In this document: positions 1-7,849 of the stretch, piece after piece
Layout: the number at the start of each line of letters is the position of its first letter
Numbering within the stretch: position 1 is the stretch's first letter
Assembly (NCBI GenBank): GCA_017861215.1
Contig: JAGFXN010000087.1
Coordinates: forward strand, 1 to 12,505
Reading direction: 5' to 3'
Source: Deltaproteobacteria bacterium
GTDB lineage: Bacteria; Desulfobacterota; Desulfuromonadia; Geobacterales; DSM-12255
Length of the DNA stretch: 12,505 bases
Program-made: the position numbers and the translations under genes
The notes under the pieces: model-generated
What the model saw: only the letters and a program-made list of their open reading frames with translations
The model's database searches: none
Told to the model about the DNA's origin: nothing

Positions 1-40
1 TGCGGAATTCACCCGGGCGCCCCGGTTTGCGCAACAAGGT

Positions 41-69
41 TTGAGACTTATGATTTTCATCTGCATAAA
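41..69 (+). promoter_or_regulatory. Putative sigma-70-type promoter upstream of lpdA
   Basis: TTGAGA (41-46, 5 of 6 to the TTGACA consensus) is followed after 17 bp by CATAAA (64-69, 4 of 6 to TATAAT), in a locally AT-rich stretch within GC-rich sequence. Transcription would begin near 76, giving a leader of about 90 nt before lpdA that contains the palindromes at 96-135. This is by eye only, and such matches occur by chance. Confidence 0.4.
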
Positions 70-95
70 TTAAATGTTCCATTTGGGCAGATCAC

Positions 96-135
96 CAGTT
101 CACGCGCGCGTGAGCGTGAACTGCTCAAAAATGAG
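96..135 (+). promoter_or_regulatory. Overlapping palindromes in the lpdA leader
   Basis: CAGTTCACGC (96-105) and GCGTGAACTG (114-123) form a perfect 10-bp inverted repeat with an 8-nt loop. A perfect 14-bp palindrome, TCACGCGCGCGTGA (100-113), shares its left half, so the two structures exclude each other. A small CTCA-AAAA-TGAG hairpin follows at 124-135. There is no T-tract, so it is not an ordinary intrinsic terminator. It could be an operator or an RNA switch in the leader; the function is not known. Confidence 0.45.
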
Positions 136-168
136 TTTATGGTAGTCTTTACTCCCGGAGGATAAGAA

Positions 169-1605
<1,437 letters not shown>

Positions 1606-1620
1606 GGGGAGTTAAGGCAG

Positions 1621-2523
1621 ATGCCGACGGAGGCCATGTTTAAAAACATTGTGGACAACATCTACGAAGGGGTCTACTTCGTGGATCTGGAGCGGCGCAT
1701 CACCTACTGGAACAGGGGCGCGGAGCGGATCACCGGTTACAGCGCGGCCGAGGTGGTCGGCAGCAGCTGTGCGGACAATTTGCTGGTGCATATGGATGAC
1801 GCAGGGAAATGTCTCTGCACCGCCGCCTGTCCGCTGGTGGATGTCATGCAGCTCAGCTGCAGGCACAGCAGCGGCCAGGTGTATCTGCACCATAAGGAGG
1901 GCCACCGTGTGGCCGTGTCCGTCAGCATTTCCGTGATCAGCGACGACAACGGTGTCCCCATTGGCGCTGTGGAGATGTTCAGCGAGAAGCCGGCCTTTGA
2001 TCAGGACAGGCAGCTGATTGCTGACCTGAAGCGCGAGGCGCTCATTGACCTGTTGACCGGGCTCCCCAACCGCCGCTATCTGCAGTTGAACCTGACCGGC
2101 AGCCTGGCCGAATACGAACGGCACGGCGTCGGTTTCGGGCTGGTTTTTGCCGATGTCGACCACTTCAAGCAGTTCAACGACAGCTATGGCCATGAAGTGG
2201 GTGACCGGGTGCTGCGGCTGGTAGGCAATTCCATGGTGAGCTGCATGCGTGCCTACGATATGGTGGGGCGCTGGGGCGGCGAGGAGTTTCTGGCCATTAT
2301 CCGCTTTACCGATGAGGCGCAGTTCCGGCTGGTGGCGGAAAAGCTGCGGCTGATGGTGGCCGGTTCTTTTCTCACCTGGGAAGGCCGGCAGCTGGCGGTC
2401 ACCATTACCCTGGGCGCTACCATGGTCCGTCCCGGCGATACCATCGACACGCTAGTGAACAGGGCTGACCAGCTGATGTACGCCGGCAAGCAGGCCGGCC
2501 GCAACCGGGTCCATATCGGCTGA
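1621..2523 (+). CDS. PAS-GGDEF diguanylate cyclase
   Basis: Predicted to make cyclic di-GMP from two GTP. No signal peptide or membrane segment is visible, so it is probably cytoplasmic. An N-terminal PAS domain (about 6-122) is followed by a short linker and a GGDEF domain (about 134-300). The GGDEF domain has DLLTGLPNRR (143-152), FADVDHFK (176-183) and the active-site loop GGEEF (219-223). An RxxD inhibitory site (R210-A-Y-D213) sits exactly five residues before GGEEF, so product feedback inhibition is likely. The PAS domain carries C50, H57, C64, C66 and C70, a pattern seen in a subset of PAS-GGDEF proteins and possibly a redox, metal or haem site; that role is inference. The start has GGGGAG at 1606-1611, and the gene follows lpdA by 15 bp, consistent with cotranscription. 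Confidence 0.94.
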   Translation: MPTEAMFKNIVDNIYEGVYFVDLERRITYWNRGAERITGYSAAEVVGSSCADNLLVHMDDAGKCLCTAACPLVDVMQLSCRHSSGQVYLHHKEGHRVAVSVSISVISDDNGVPIGAVEMFSEKPAFDQDRQLIADLKREALIDLLTGLPNRRYLQLNLTGSLAEYERHGVGFGLVFADVDHFKQFNDSYGHEVGDRVLRLVGNSMVSCMRAYDMVGRWGGEEFLAIIRFTDEAQFRLVAEKLRLMVAGSFLTWEGRQLAVTITLGATMVRPGDTIDTLVNRADQLMYAGKQAGRNRVHIG

Positions 2524-2582
2524 CTGCCGCTAAGAATTTGTTCGCCGTGGCAGCTTGATGCTGGCACGGGAAGGAGAGAACC

Positions 2583-4559
2583 ATGCCTAAAAATCTGGCG
2601 ACTAAAATCCTTGAAGCCCACCTTGTCGACGGCGAACTGATCCCCGGTACGGAGATCGCGCTGCAGATCGACCATACGCTGCTGCAGGATGCGACCGGCA
2701 CCATGGCGATGCTGGAGTTCATGGCCATGGGTATCGACCGGGTCAAGGTGGCACTGGCGACGCAGTACATCGACCATAATCTGCTGCAGACCGATAGCCG
2801 CAATGCCGATGACCATATCTTCCTGATGACTGCCGGCGAGCGCTACGGCGTGCATGTGTCGAAGCCGGGCAACGGCGTCTCCCACCAGGTGCATCTGGAG
2901 CGCTTCGGCGTGCCGGGGAAAACGCTGCTGGGAGCCGATTCGCACAGCACTTCCGCCGCCGGCATGGCAATGCTCGCCATCGGCGCCGGCGGACTGGATG
3001 TGGCGCTGGCCATGGCCGGCCATCCCTTTCACCTCCCCTGCCCGCAAATCTGGGGGGTGAAGCTGACCGGCGAACTGCCGCCGTGGGTTTCAGCCAAGGA
3101 CGTGATTCTGGAGATGCTCCGCCGCCATACCGTCAAGGGCGGGGTGGGGAAAATTATCGAATACTACGGTCCGGGGGTGGCAACACTGTCCGCTACCGAC
3201 CGGGCGATAATCGGCAATATGGGAGCGGAACTCGGGGCGACCACCTCGCTTTTCCCCTCCGACCATCGCACCAGGGAGTTTCTGGAGGCGCAGGGTCGCG
3301 GCGCCTCCTGGCAGGCGCTGCAGGCTGATCCGGACTGCAGTTATGACCTGTATGAGGAGATCGACCTCGCCACGGTCGAACCGCTGATTGCCTGCCCGTC
3401 CTCGCCGGACAAGGTGGTGCGGGTGGCGGATATTGCCGGGCTCAAGGTGGACCAGGTGCTGGTCGGCAGTTCGGCCAATTCGGCCTTCCGCGATCTCATG
3501 ACCGTCTGCCGGATTCTGGACGGCCGGCGGGTTGCCCGGCATCTTTCTTTTCACGTCAATCCGGGGAGCCGGCAGGTGCTGGAGAATATTGCCGACCAGG
3601 GGGGGATCATGATGCTGCTCCTGGCCGGGGCACAGATCCACCAGTCCGGCTGTCTCGGCTGCATCGGCATGGGGCAGGCGCCGGGCACCGGGCAGGTATC
3701 GCTGCGGACCTTCCCGCGCAACTTCCCCGGCAGAAGCGGCACCAAGGGGGACCTGGTCTATCTCTGCTCGCCGGAGACGGCGGCGGCGTCAGGGCTCAGC
3801 GGCGTGCTTACCGACCCGCGCGAACTGGGGAAGATCATGGCCTGGCCCGGGGTGCAGAATCCGCAGCACTACGTGGTCGACGACTCCAGCATCATCTTTC
3901 CGCTGCCTCCTGACGAAGCGCTGCGCGTTGAGGTCGTTACCGGCCCGAACATTGTCCCCTTTCCCGATTTTCCCGAGCTGCCCGAGGATCTCTCGGTCGA
4001 GGTGCTCCTCAAGACCGGCGACAATATCTCCACTGACGCCATCATGCCGGCCGGGAACAAGGTGCTCCCGTTCCGCAGCAACATCCCGGCCATCAGCCAG
4101 TTTGTCTTCGAACAGCTCGACCCCGGTTTTGCCGACCGGGCGAAGGCGACGGCGGCCGGAGCGGTTATCGGCGGCGACAACTACGGTCAGGGTTCCAGCC
4201 GTGAGCATGCGGCGCTGGCGCCGCGCTATCTCGGCATCCGCGTCAAAATTGCCAAAAGCTTTGCCAGGATTCACAAGGCAAACCTGGTCAATTTCGGCAT
4301 CCTGCCGCTGGTTTTCAAGGACCCGGCCGACTACGACCTGCTGCAGCAGGGGGACCGCCTGCGAATTCCCCATCTGCGTACCATGATCGTGCGGGGGGCC
4401 ACGGTGATACCCCTGGAGGTGAACGACCGGACCATTCTCACCCTGCTGGATGTTTCCGACCGCCAGCGCCGCGAGCTGCTGGCCGGGGGGACGCTCAATT
4501 ATGTGAAGAGCGCCGGGCAGTGGGAGGATGACCCGCAGGGTTGCCGTAAGTCTGGCTAA
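2583..4559 (+). CDS. Aconitase-family hydro-lyase (putative aconitate hydratase, short 'Aquifex' type)
   Basis: Likely interconverts citrate and isocitrate in the TCA cycle. At 658 aa it is shorter than AcnA or AcnB (about 860-900) and carries the large and swivel domains in one chain. Visible motifs are QDATGT (35-40), GADSHST (117-123), the cluster motif CLGC (C357, C360) followed by IGMGQAP, TGDNISTDAIMPAG (about 478-491) and the substrate-binding GSSREH (537-542). The usual first cluster ligand, in IGSCTNS, here reads VGSSANS with Ser297. The spacing to C357 (60 residues) fits the normal ligand spacing, so this enzyme appears to lack one of three cluster cysteines. It may still be an aconitase, act on a related substrate, or bind its cluster differently. 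AAGGAG at 2571-2576 supports the ATG. The stop codon lies inside the first heptamer of the following repeat. Confidence 0.9.
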   Translation: MPKNLATKILEAHLVDGELIPGTEIALQIDHTLLQDATGTMAMLEFMAMGIDRVKVALATQYIDHNLLQTDSRNADDHIFLMTAGERYGVHVSKPGNGVSHQVHLERFGVPGKTLLGADSHSTSAAGMAMLAIGAGGLDVALAMAGHPFHLPCPQIWGVKLTGELPPWVSAKDVILEMLRRHTVKGGVGKIIEYYGPGVATLSATDRAIIGNMGAELGATTSLFPSDHRTREFLEAQGRGASWQALQADPDCSYDLYEEIDLATVEPLIACPSSPDKVVRVADIAGLKVDQVLVGSSANSAFRDLMTVCRILDGRRVARHLSFHVNPGSRQVLENIADQGGIMMLLLAGAQIHQSGCLGCIGMGQAPGTGQVSLRTFPRNFPGRSGTKGDLVYLCSPETAAASGLSGVLTDPRELGKIMAWPGVQNPQHYVVDDSSIIFPLPPDEALRVEVVTGPNIVPFPDFPELPEDLSVEVLLKTGDNISTDAIMPAGNKVLPFRSNIPAISQFVFEQLDPGFADRAKATAAGAVIGGDNYGQGSSREHAALAPRYLGIRVKIAKSFARIHKANLVNFGILPLVFKDPADYDLLQQGDRLRIPHLRTMIVRGATVIPLEVNDRTILTLLDVSDRQRRELLAGGTLNYVKSAGQWEDDPQGCRKSG

Positions 4560-4631
4560 AGGCTTTGGGCTAAGGGTTAAAGGTGCTTTCAGAAGAATTA
4601 TTCCCCTTAGCCTTTGGCCCTTAGCCCTTCG
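4554..4631. repeat. Inverted heptamer-repeat element A (downstream of the aconitase gene)
   Basis: Four tandem heptamers GGCTAAA, GGCTTTG, GGCTAAG, GGTTAAA (4554-4581) are followed by a spacer of about 22 nt. Then come four heptamers in the opposite sense: CCCTTAG, CCTTTGG, CCCTTAG, CCCTTCG (4604-4631). GGGCTAAGGG (4567-4576) pairs perfectly with CCCTTAGCCC (4618-4627); GGCTAAGGG can instead pair with CCCTTAGCC at 4604-4612. The spacer ends with AGAATTATTCC, which resembles AGAATAAATCC in element B (9 of 11). There is no T-tract, but the hairpin could stop transcription or protect the upstream mRNA. The aconitase stop codon lies inside the first heptamer. Confidence 0.8.
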
Positions 4632-4655
4632 CCAGGGTCACATTGAGCTTCAACC

Positions 4656-4685
4656 TTGCCATGCAGGCGCATAGTGCGCTATAGA
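4656..4685 (+). promoter_or_regulatory. Putative promoter of mltG
   Basis: TTGCCA (4656-4661, 5 of 6) and TATAGA (4680-4685, 4 of 6) are 18 bp apart. A start site about 7 nt after the -10 element would fall at 4692-4693, on the mltG ATG itself, which would give a leaderless message. It lies just downstream of the inverted repeat, consistent with a new transcription unit. Evidence is by eye only. Confidence 0.35.
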
Positions 4686-4692
4686 TAGCTGA

Positions 4693-5736
4693 ATGAAAGA
4701 TTTATTGCCCGGAATACGCATGGCAAGCCTGCTGACCGGCCGGAAAAAATGGCTGTGTATCGGCGTGGCGCTGCTGGTGGCGGTTGCTATTGCCCGGTTC
4801 GCTTTTTTTGTCGGACTGCCCCATGGCGAGGGGCAGGTTGTCAAAACAGTCGATTTAGCCAAAGGGAGCTCGCTGCGCAAATTTGCCGATGATCTTGCCG
4901 CCCAGGGGGTTATCGGCAGCGCCGGTCAGTTTCAGCTTTACGCGCGGCTGCGCGGCGTCAGCAGCAAGGTGCAGGCCGGCACCTACCAGTTCAATGACGG
5001 CATGACGCCTGCCGAAATCCTCCGTAAGCTGGTCGCCGGCGAGGTCTACGAAAAGCGGTTTTCGCTGCCGGAAGGGTATTCGATCTATCAGGTCGCGGAA
5101 ATGCTTGAGTCACGCGGCTTTTCCAAGAGCGGGGACTTCCTGCGGGCGTGCCGTGACACGGAACTGCTGCGCGAGTTCGGCATCGCCGGCGAGAGTGCCG
5201 AAGGGTATCTCTACCCCGGCACCTACAATCTGCTCAAGGTTGAGGATGCGGCCGGGCTGGTAAAGCTGATGGCCGGGCAGTTCGCCAGGGTGTACCAGGA
5301 GCGTTTTGCCGTTCTGGAGAAAAACTCGCGCCTGACGCGGCGGCAGATCATTACTCTGGCGTCCATGGTCGAGAAAGAGGCTGTCGTCCCTGAGGAGAAA
5401 CCGCTGATTGCTTCGGTATTCTTCAACCGGCTGAAGAAGGGGATGCCGCTGCAGAGTGACCCGACCGCCGTCTACGGCATCCGCGCTTTCGGCGGCAGGG
5501 TCTCGGGGAGTGACGTGCGCCGCAACACTGCCTACAATACCTATCTGATCAGCGGCCTGCCGCCGGGGCCGATCGGCAATCCTTCGGACGGGGCTATCGA
5601 AGCTGTGCTCAGGCCTGCCGTGACCGGCTACTACTACTTTGTCGCTAAAAATGACGGAACACACCACTTTTCAGCGACGCTTGACGAGCATAACCGCGCC
5701 GTCAATCTTCACCTGAAAGGGAAAGGCTCACGATGA
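4693..5736 (+). CDS. mltG: Endolytic murein transglycosylase MltG (YceG family)
   Basis: Inner-membrane lytic transglycosylase that cleaves nascent peptidoglycan strands and is thought to set glycan chain termination. An N-terminal membrane anchor (about 19-43, after a basic GRKK) is followed by a LysM-like region (about 47-120) and the YceG catalytic domain. Family signatures are LASMVEKEA (222-230, with E227 at the position of the catalytic Glu of E. coli MltG), SDPTAVYG (255-262) and YNTYLISGLPPGPIGNPS (281-298). Length of 347 aa is typical. An in-frame TGA directly precedes the ATG at 4693, so no earlier start is possible. No Shine-Dalgarno sequence is visible there; the next ATG, at 4720, would still keep the anchor. 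Its stop overlaps the next gene's start (ATGA), suggesting translational coupling. Confidence 0.95.
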   Translation: MKDLLPGIRMASLLTGRKKWLCIGVALLVAVAIARFAFFVGLPHGEGQVVKTVDLAKGSSLRKFADDLAAQGVIGSAGQFQLYARLRGVSSKVQAGTYQFNDGMTPAEILRKLVAGEVYEKRFSLPEGYSIYQVAEMLESRGFSKSGDFLRACRDTELLREFGIAGESAEGYLYPGTYNLLKVEDAAGLVKLMAGQFARVYQERFAVLEKNSRLTRRQIITLASMVEKEAVVPEEKPLIASVFFNRLKKGMPLQSDPTAVYGIRAFGGRVSGSDVRRNTAYNTYLISGLPPGPIGNPSDGAIEAVLRPAVTGYYYFVAKNDGTHHFSATLDEHNRAVNLHLKGKGSR

Positions 5737-6941
5737 GCGCCAGGATACTGCTGGCTGAAGACAACCAGACCCTCGCGCAGCTGCTGGCAACTTTTCTGCG
5801 GGAGGCAGGGCATGAGGCCGCCGTCGCCGCAGGCGGCGGGGAAGCGCTGCGGCTTCTGGCCGCGGGGTCGTTTGATCTGCTGGTTCTCGACCTGAACCTT
5901 CCGGAAATCAGCGGTGTCGAGCTCCTGCAGAAGCTGCGCAAATCACCGCGCATGAACAGCCTGCCGGTAATAATCATTACCGGCGTCTACAAGGGCGAAA
6001 AATACGCCCAGGCCGCCTTGAAGCTCGGCGTGCGCCACTACCTCGAAAAGCCGTTTACCAAAGAAGCCTTTGCCGCCGCAGTGAATGATACGCTGGCAGC
6101 TATCGCCGCGGCGCAGCGCAAGCCGGCGCTGCTGGAGACGCTCCTGGCCATCTATCACCAGAAGAAGAGCGGCCTGCTGACGATCGGCGCTTCTTCAACG
6201 ATTGCCTTTGTGAAAGGGGAGCCGGCTGCGTTCGACGCTGCCGGAAAGGAAGATTTTCCGGCTTTTCTTCTGGCCCGGGGGAAGATCAACCGCGAGGATC
6301 TGCAGAAGTTTCTGGAGAGCGGCGCCGGAAGGATGTTTTTTACCGAGGCAGGCATGCTGACGCTCGACGATCTGCAGAGCGAATCGTACCACTTCCTGAT
6401 GAAAACCCTGCTGGAACATCTGCAGAAAACGGCAGCGATCGGCTTTGACGAAGCTGCGGCGCATCCTGACCCGCCGCTGCTCCATGTTTCCATGCCGAGG
6501 CTTTTCTATGATGCTGTCAGGCTCTATCCGGAGCAGTTCCAGCCGGAGGAGTTCCTGGCGCACAATGCCGCGTTCTTCCCTGCCAGAACCCCGCTTTTTT
6601 ATCGCCTGGCAAACCTGATAACCATGCGGGAGAAGGATATCCTGCTGCTGGAAAAAATCAACGGCCACCGTTCTGTGGGCGAACTTCTGCACGGCAATGA
6701 CAGCCCGCTTGATGCTGCTCTTTTTATGAAATTTCTGCACAGCATGGCAATGATCAAGCTGCAAAGCGCTCCGGGGGCTGAAGCGCTGCCCGGGTTCTTC
6801 CAGAAAACCCTCTTCAACAGACCGCTTGACGAGGGGAGCGTCATGGACCGCTGTCGGAGCAGGAGATCGGCTTCGAGCAGACCGTCCAGCGCGAGTTCGC
6901 GCAGATCAAGGACAAGGATTATTACGCCATTTTCGGCATGA
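5733..6941 (+). CDS. Response regulator with DUF4388/PATAN-like domain (5' part of a frameshifted gene)
   Basis: The N-terminal receiver domain (about 1-120) has the acidic pocket E9/D10, the phosphoacceptor D53 (in VLDLNLPEISG), T83 and K106 (in EKPF), so it should be phosphorylated by a partner histidine kinase. Residues about 130-240 (LLETLLAIYHQKKSGLLTI, then IAFVKGEPAAFDAAG) resemble the DUF4388/PATAN module common after receivers in this lineage. The next 125 residues are not assigned. From about residue 371 the sequence turns into a Ser/Arg-rich tail of about 30 residues. This looks like out-of-frame translation, because the downstream J-like/TPR sequence continues in the -1 frame. The ATG overlaps the mltG stop by 4 bp, with a purine-rich AAAGGGAAAGG before it. 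The intact gene would run to 7591 (about 619 codons). Confidence 0.8.
   Translation: MSARILLAEDNQTLAQLLATFLREAGHEAAVAAGGGEALRLLAAGSFDLLVLDLNLPEISGVELLQKLRKSPRMNSLPVIIITGVYKGEKYAQAALKLGVRHYLEKPFTKEAFAAAVNDTLAAIAAAQRKPALLETLLAIYHQKKSGLLTIGASSTIAFVKGEPAAFDAAGKEDFPAFLLARGKINREDLQKFLESGAGRMFFTEAGMLTLDDLQSESYHFLMKTLLEHLQKTAAIGFDEAAAHPDPPLLHVSMPRLFYDAVRLYPEQFQPEEFLAHNAAFFPARTPLFYRLANLITMREKDILLLEKINGHRSVGELLHGNDSPLDAALFMKFLHSMAMIKLQSAPGAEALPGFFQKTLFNRPLDEGSVMDRCRSRRSASSRPSSASSRRSRTRIITPFSA
6830..6845 (+). other. Frameshift junction in the receiver/J-like/TPR gene
   Basis: The frame of the response regulator gives sensible sequence up to about the GAG GGG AGC codons. The -1 frame has a TGA at 6827-6829 and is open from 6830. 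From 6842 it reads HGPLSEQEIGFEQ and then QREFAQIKDKDYYAIFG, running into the J-like domain. A one-base loss (or two-base gain) here explains both halves. The run of four G at 6833-6836 is a likely spot for a sequencing error or slippage. Confidence 0.75.
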
Positions 6942-7591
6942 CCCCTGCCAGGTTCAGCTTCAATACGCTGAAGGAGGCCTACTTTACCAAGGTCAGGGAG
7001 TATTCGCCGGAACGTTTTATGGAGCTCTCCGGTGCCACCTCCGCCATGGCTCAGGATATTCTGGCGATCTATGCCGATGCCTACAACACCCTCTCCAATG
7101 TAGTTGCCAAAGAACGCTACGATGAGCTGCTCAACGACAACCAGACCATGGGGATCGACGGCAAGCAGGACGGCCAGCTGCATGCGAAGATACAGTTCCA
7201 GTCCGGCAAGGTCTTTCTCGACATGGGCGAATTCGAGAATGCTGAAAAGGCGCTGCAGGATGCCTATACTCTTGAGCCCGACAACGCCGGTCATGCGGCA
7301 TTTCTTGCCTGGGCAATCTACCGCAACAGCGCCAACAGCAATTCCCGTGCCGCCCAGGAAAGGGCCAGGAGCCTGCTGACCAAGTCGCTGCAGGTCGCCA
7401 AGAGTGCCGAGGCGTTTGCCTTCCGCGGCTGGATGCTCTTTGACGAGGGGCGCGACGGGCTGGCAGAGGGAGAGTTTCTGAAGGCGCTGAAAATAAATGC
7501 CAAAGAGCCGAATGCACTGAAAGGGCTCAGGCTTGTTTCCGAAAAAAGAGAAAACGAAAAGAAGGGCGTGCTGCGCCGGTTTTTCAGCTAG
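6938..7591 (+). CDS. J-like domain plus TPR repeats (3' part of the frameshifted gene)
   Basis: The first ATG of this frame (6938) falls inside a J-like domain whose start, KDKDYYAIFG, is encoded just upstream in the same frame without a start codon. The ATG is therefore unlikely to be the true start, and this is the C-terminal part of the 5733 gene. The J-like part continues to AKERYDE (about 57-63), which matches the usual KRxxYD end of helix IV. The HPD loop is replaced by YSPERF (22-27), so it should not stimulate DnaK ATPase. About three TPR-type helical hairpins follow (near 84-117, 119-155 and 157-190), suggesting protein-protein contacts, and a basic tail closes the protein. The likely role is as the output or scaffold domain of the response regulator. 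Confidence 0.78.
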   Translation: MTPARFSFNTLKEAYFTKVREYSPERFMELSGATSAMAQDILAIYADAYNTLSNVVAKERYDELLNDNQTMGIDGKQDGQLHAKIQFQSGKVFLDMGEFENAEKALQDAYTLEPDNAGHAAFLAWAIYRNSANSNSRAAQERARSLLTKSLQVAKSAEAFAFRGWMLFDEGRDGLAEGEFLKALKINAKEPNALKGLRLVSEKRENEKKGVLRRFFS

Positions 7592-7602
7592 AGGTACAGG
7601 GT

Positions 7603-7730
7603 TTAATACCAGGTCGCAATCAAAGGTTGTCATACCCGAATGATTCTATCGGGTATCCAGCAGTAAAAACTGGATTCCCGATTACTGCCTCGGGAATGAC
7701 AAATAATTTATTGAATGCAACTTGGTATAA
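7603..7730. mobile_element. MITE-like element with terminal inverted repeats
   Basis: The left end (7603-7623) and right end (7711-7730) are inverted copies of about 20 bp (TTATACCAAGTTGCATTCAA type) with three mismatches and one indel. Inside are two related palindromic units in opposite orientation: ATACCCGA...TCGGGTAT (7632-7639 / 7649-7656) and ATTCCCGA...TCGGGAAT (7674-7681 / 7690-7697). They are flanked by GTCAT (7629-7633) and ATGAC, and by ATCCAG and CTGGAT. There is no room for a transposase, so any movement would need one elsewhere. A 3-bp GGT occurs on both sides (7600-7602, 7731-7733) and could be a target duplication, but 3 bp is weak evidence. It lies between convergent genes. 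Confidence 0.7.
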
Positions 7731-7788
7731 GGTCGATGCAACAAGGGCAAAGATAAACGAATTAGAGGATGGAGATTGATGCAACATC

Positions 7789-7824
7789 AAAAAAGCCCTC
7801 CGGCAAATCTGCCTGAGGGCTTTT
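7789..7824 (-). terminator. Intrinsic terminator of the sfrBA operon
   Basis: AAAAGCCCTC (7791-7800) pairs perfectly with GAGGGCTTTT (7815-7824), and GGC/GCC inside extends the stem around a 6-nt loop. Read on the minus strand it ends in a run of six T (7794-7789), a classic Rho-independent terminator 26 bp after the sfrA stop. On the plus strand it ends in four T, so it may also stop transcription from the regulator gene. The stretch 7732-7788 between it and the MITE-like element shows nothing else. Confidence 0.85.
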
Positions 7825-7849
7825 CAGTCGCTTGTCCTGCAGGGTTTCT

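Noticed and set aside
1..165. Open plus-strand frame from the left edge to a TAA at 163-165, 3 nt before lpdA
   Set aside because: It could be the 3' end of an upstream gene, but its third-position GC is low (about 37% by rough count) while neighbouring genes are strongly GC-biased. It also overlaps a promoter match and palindromes, and the peptide is not recognisable. I treat it as leader sequence; the real upstream gene cannot be judged from this window.
6831..6840. Programmed -1 ribosomal frameshift signal at GAG GGG
   Set aside because: Only the GGG codon can re-pair after slipping. There is no A AAA AAG-type heptamer and no clear stimulating hairpin, so a mutation or base-call error is more likely.
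6826..7125. 99-codon plus-strand open frame across the frameshift region
   Set aside because: It lies in the third frame. The domain similarity follows the other two frames, so this one is an overlap shadow.
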